A DNA stretch of 15,445 nt from an uncultured Alistipes sp. (GTDB taxonomy: Bacteria > Bacteroidota > Bacteroidia > Bacteroidales > Rikenellaceae). The DNA is taken from NCBI GenBank assembly GCA_947173915.1, contig CAMWGZ010000010.1, positions 1-15,445 on the forward strand, written 5' to 3'. This document shows positions 15,433 through 15,445 of this stretch, piece by piece. The first letter of the stretch is position 1; every line of letters begins with the position of its first letter. The notes under the pieces are model-generated. The model saw only the letters and a list, made by a program, of their open reading frames with translations, was not told where the DNA came from and did no database searches. Position numbers and translations under genes: made by a program.

Positions 15433-15445
15433 ACCGGAACCGCAC

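Overview
This window looks like the chromosome of an anaerobic gut Bacteroidales, most probably an Alistipes-like organism. The evidence is high GC throughout the genes, promoters of the Bacteroidetes TAnnTTTG type instead of TATAAT, starts without a Shine-Dalgarno sequence, a short primary sigma factor lacking region 1.1, a Bacteroidetes-type surface lipoprotein and a DUF2723 protein. The genus is an inference from memory of GC content and gene style. I see no phage, transposon, CRISPR array, tRNA or rRNA.

Layout. Bases 1-400 hold no convincing gene and form a long upstream region or leader. Next is a 985-residue surface lipoprotein (401-3358) with a coiled coil and a collagen-like Gly-X-Y stalk, closed by a strong terminator. 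An intergenic stretch (3359-3691) carries a palindromic composite element with two copies of a TTCGTATCTTTG promoter motif. It leads into a 1071-residue membrane protein of the DUF2723 family (3692-6907), which has its own terminator. A second regulatory stretch (about 7066-7476) contains a promoter and a cobalamin riboswitch ahead of the anaerobic ribonucleotide reductase operon nrdD-nrdG (7477-10030). That operon ends at a bidirectional terminator shared with the convergent genes on the minus strand. Reading leftward, those are queG, an htrA/degQ protease and the primary sigma factor rpoD (13661 down to 10128). Divergent from queG is an AMP-forming acyl-CoA synthetase (13746-15374) with a terminator at the window edge.

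How the parts work together. Most of the window is housekeeping: transcription (RpoD), envelope protein quality control (HtrA), tRNA modification (QueG), fatty acid activation (acyl-CoA synthetase) and dNTP supply (NrdDG). The most informative regulatory arrangement is the B12 riboswitch in front of the B12-independent class III reductase. It predicts that the cell also has a B12-dependent (class II) reductase and switches between them according to cobalamin supply. The lipoprotein and the DUF2723 protein are the accessory or envelope genes. The lipoprotein's collagen-like region, followed at once by a Cys-Asp-Cys motif, suggests a trimeric surface stalk.
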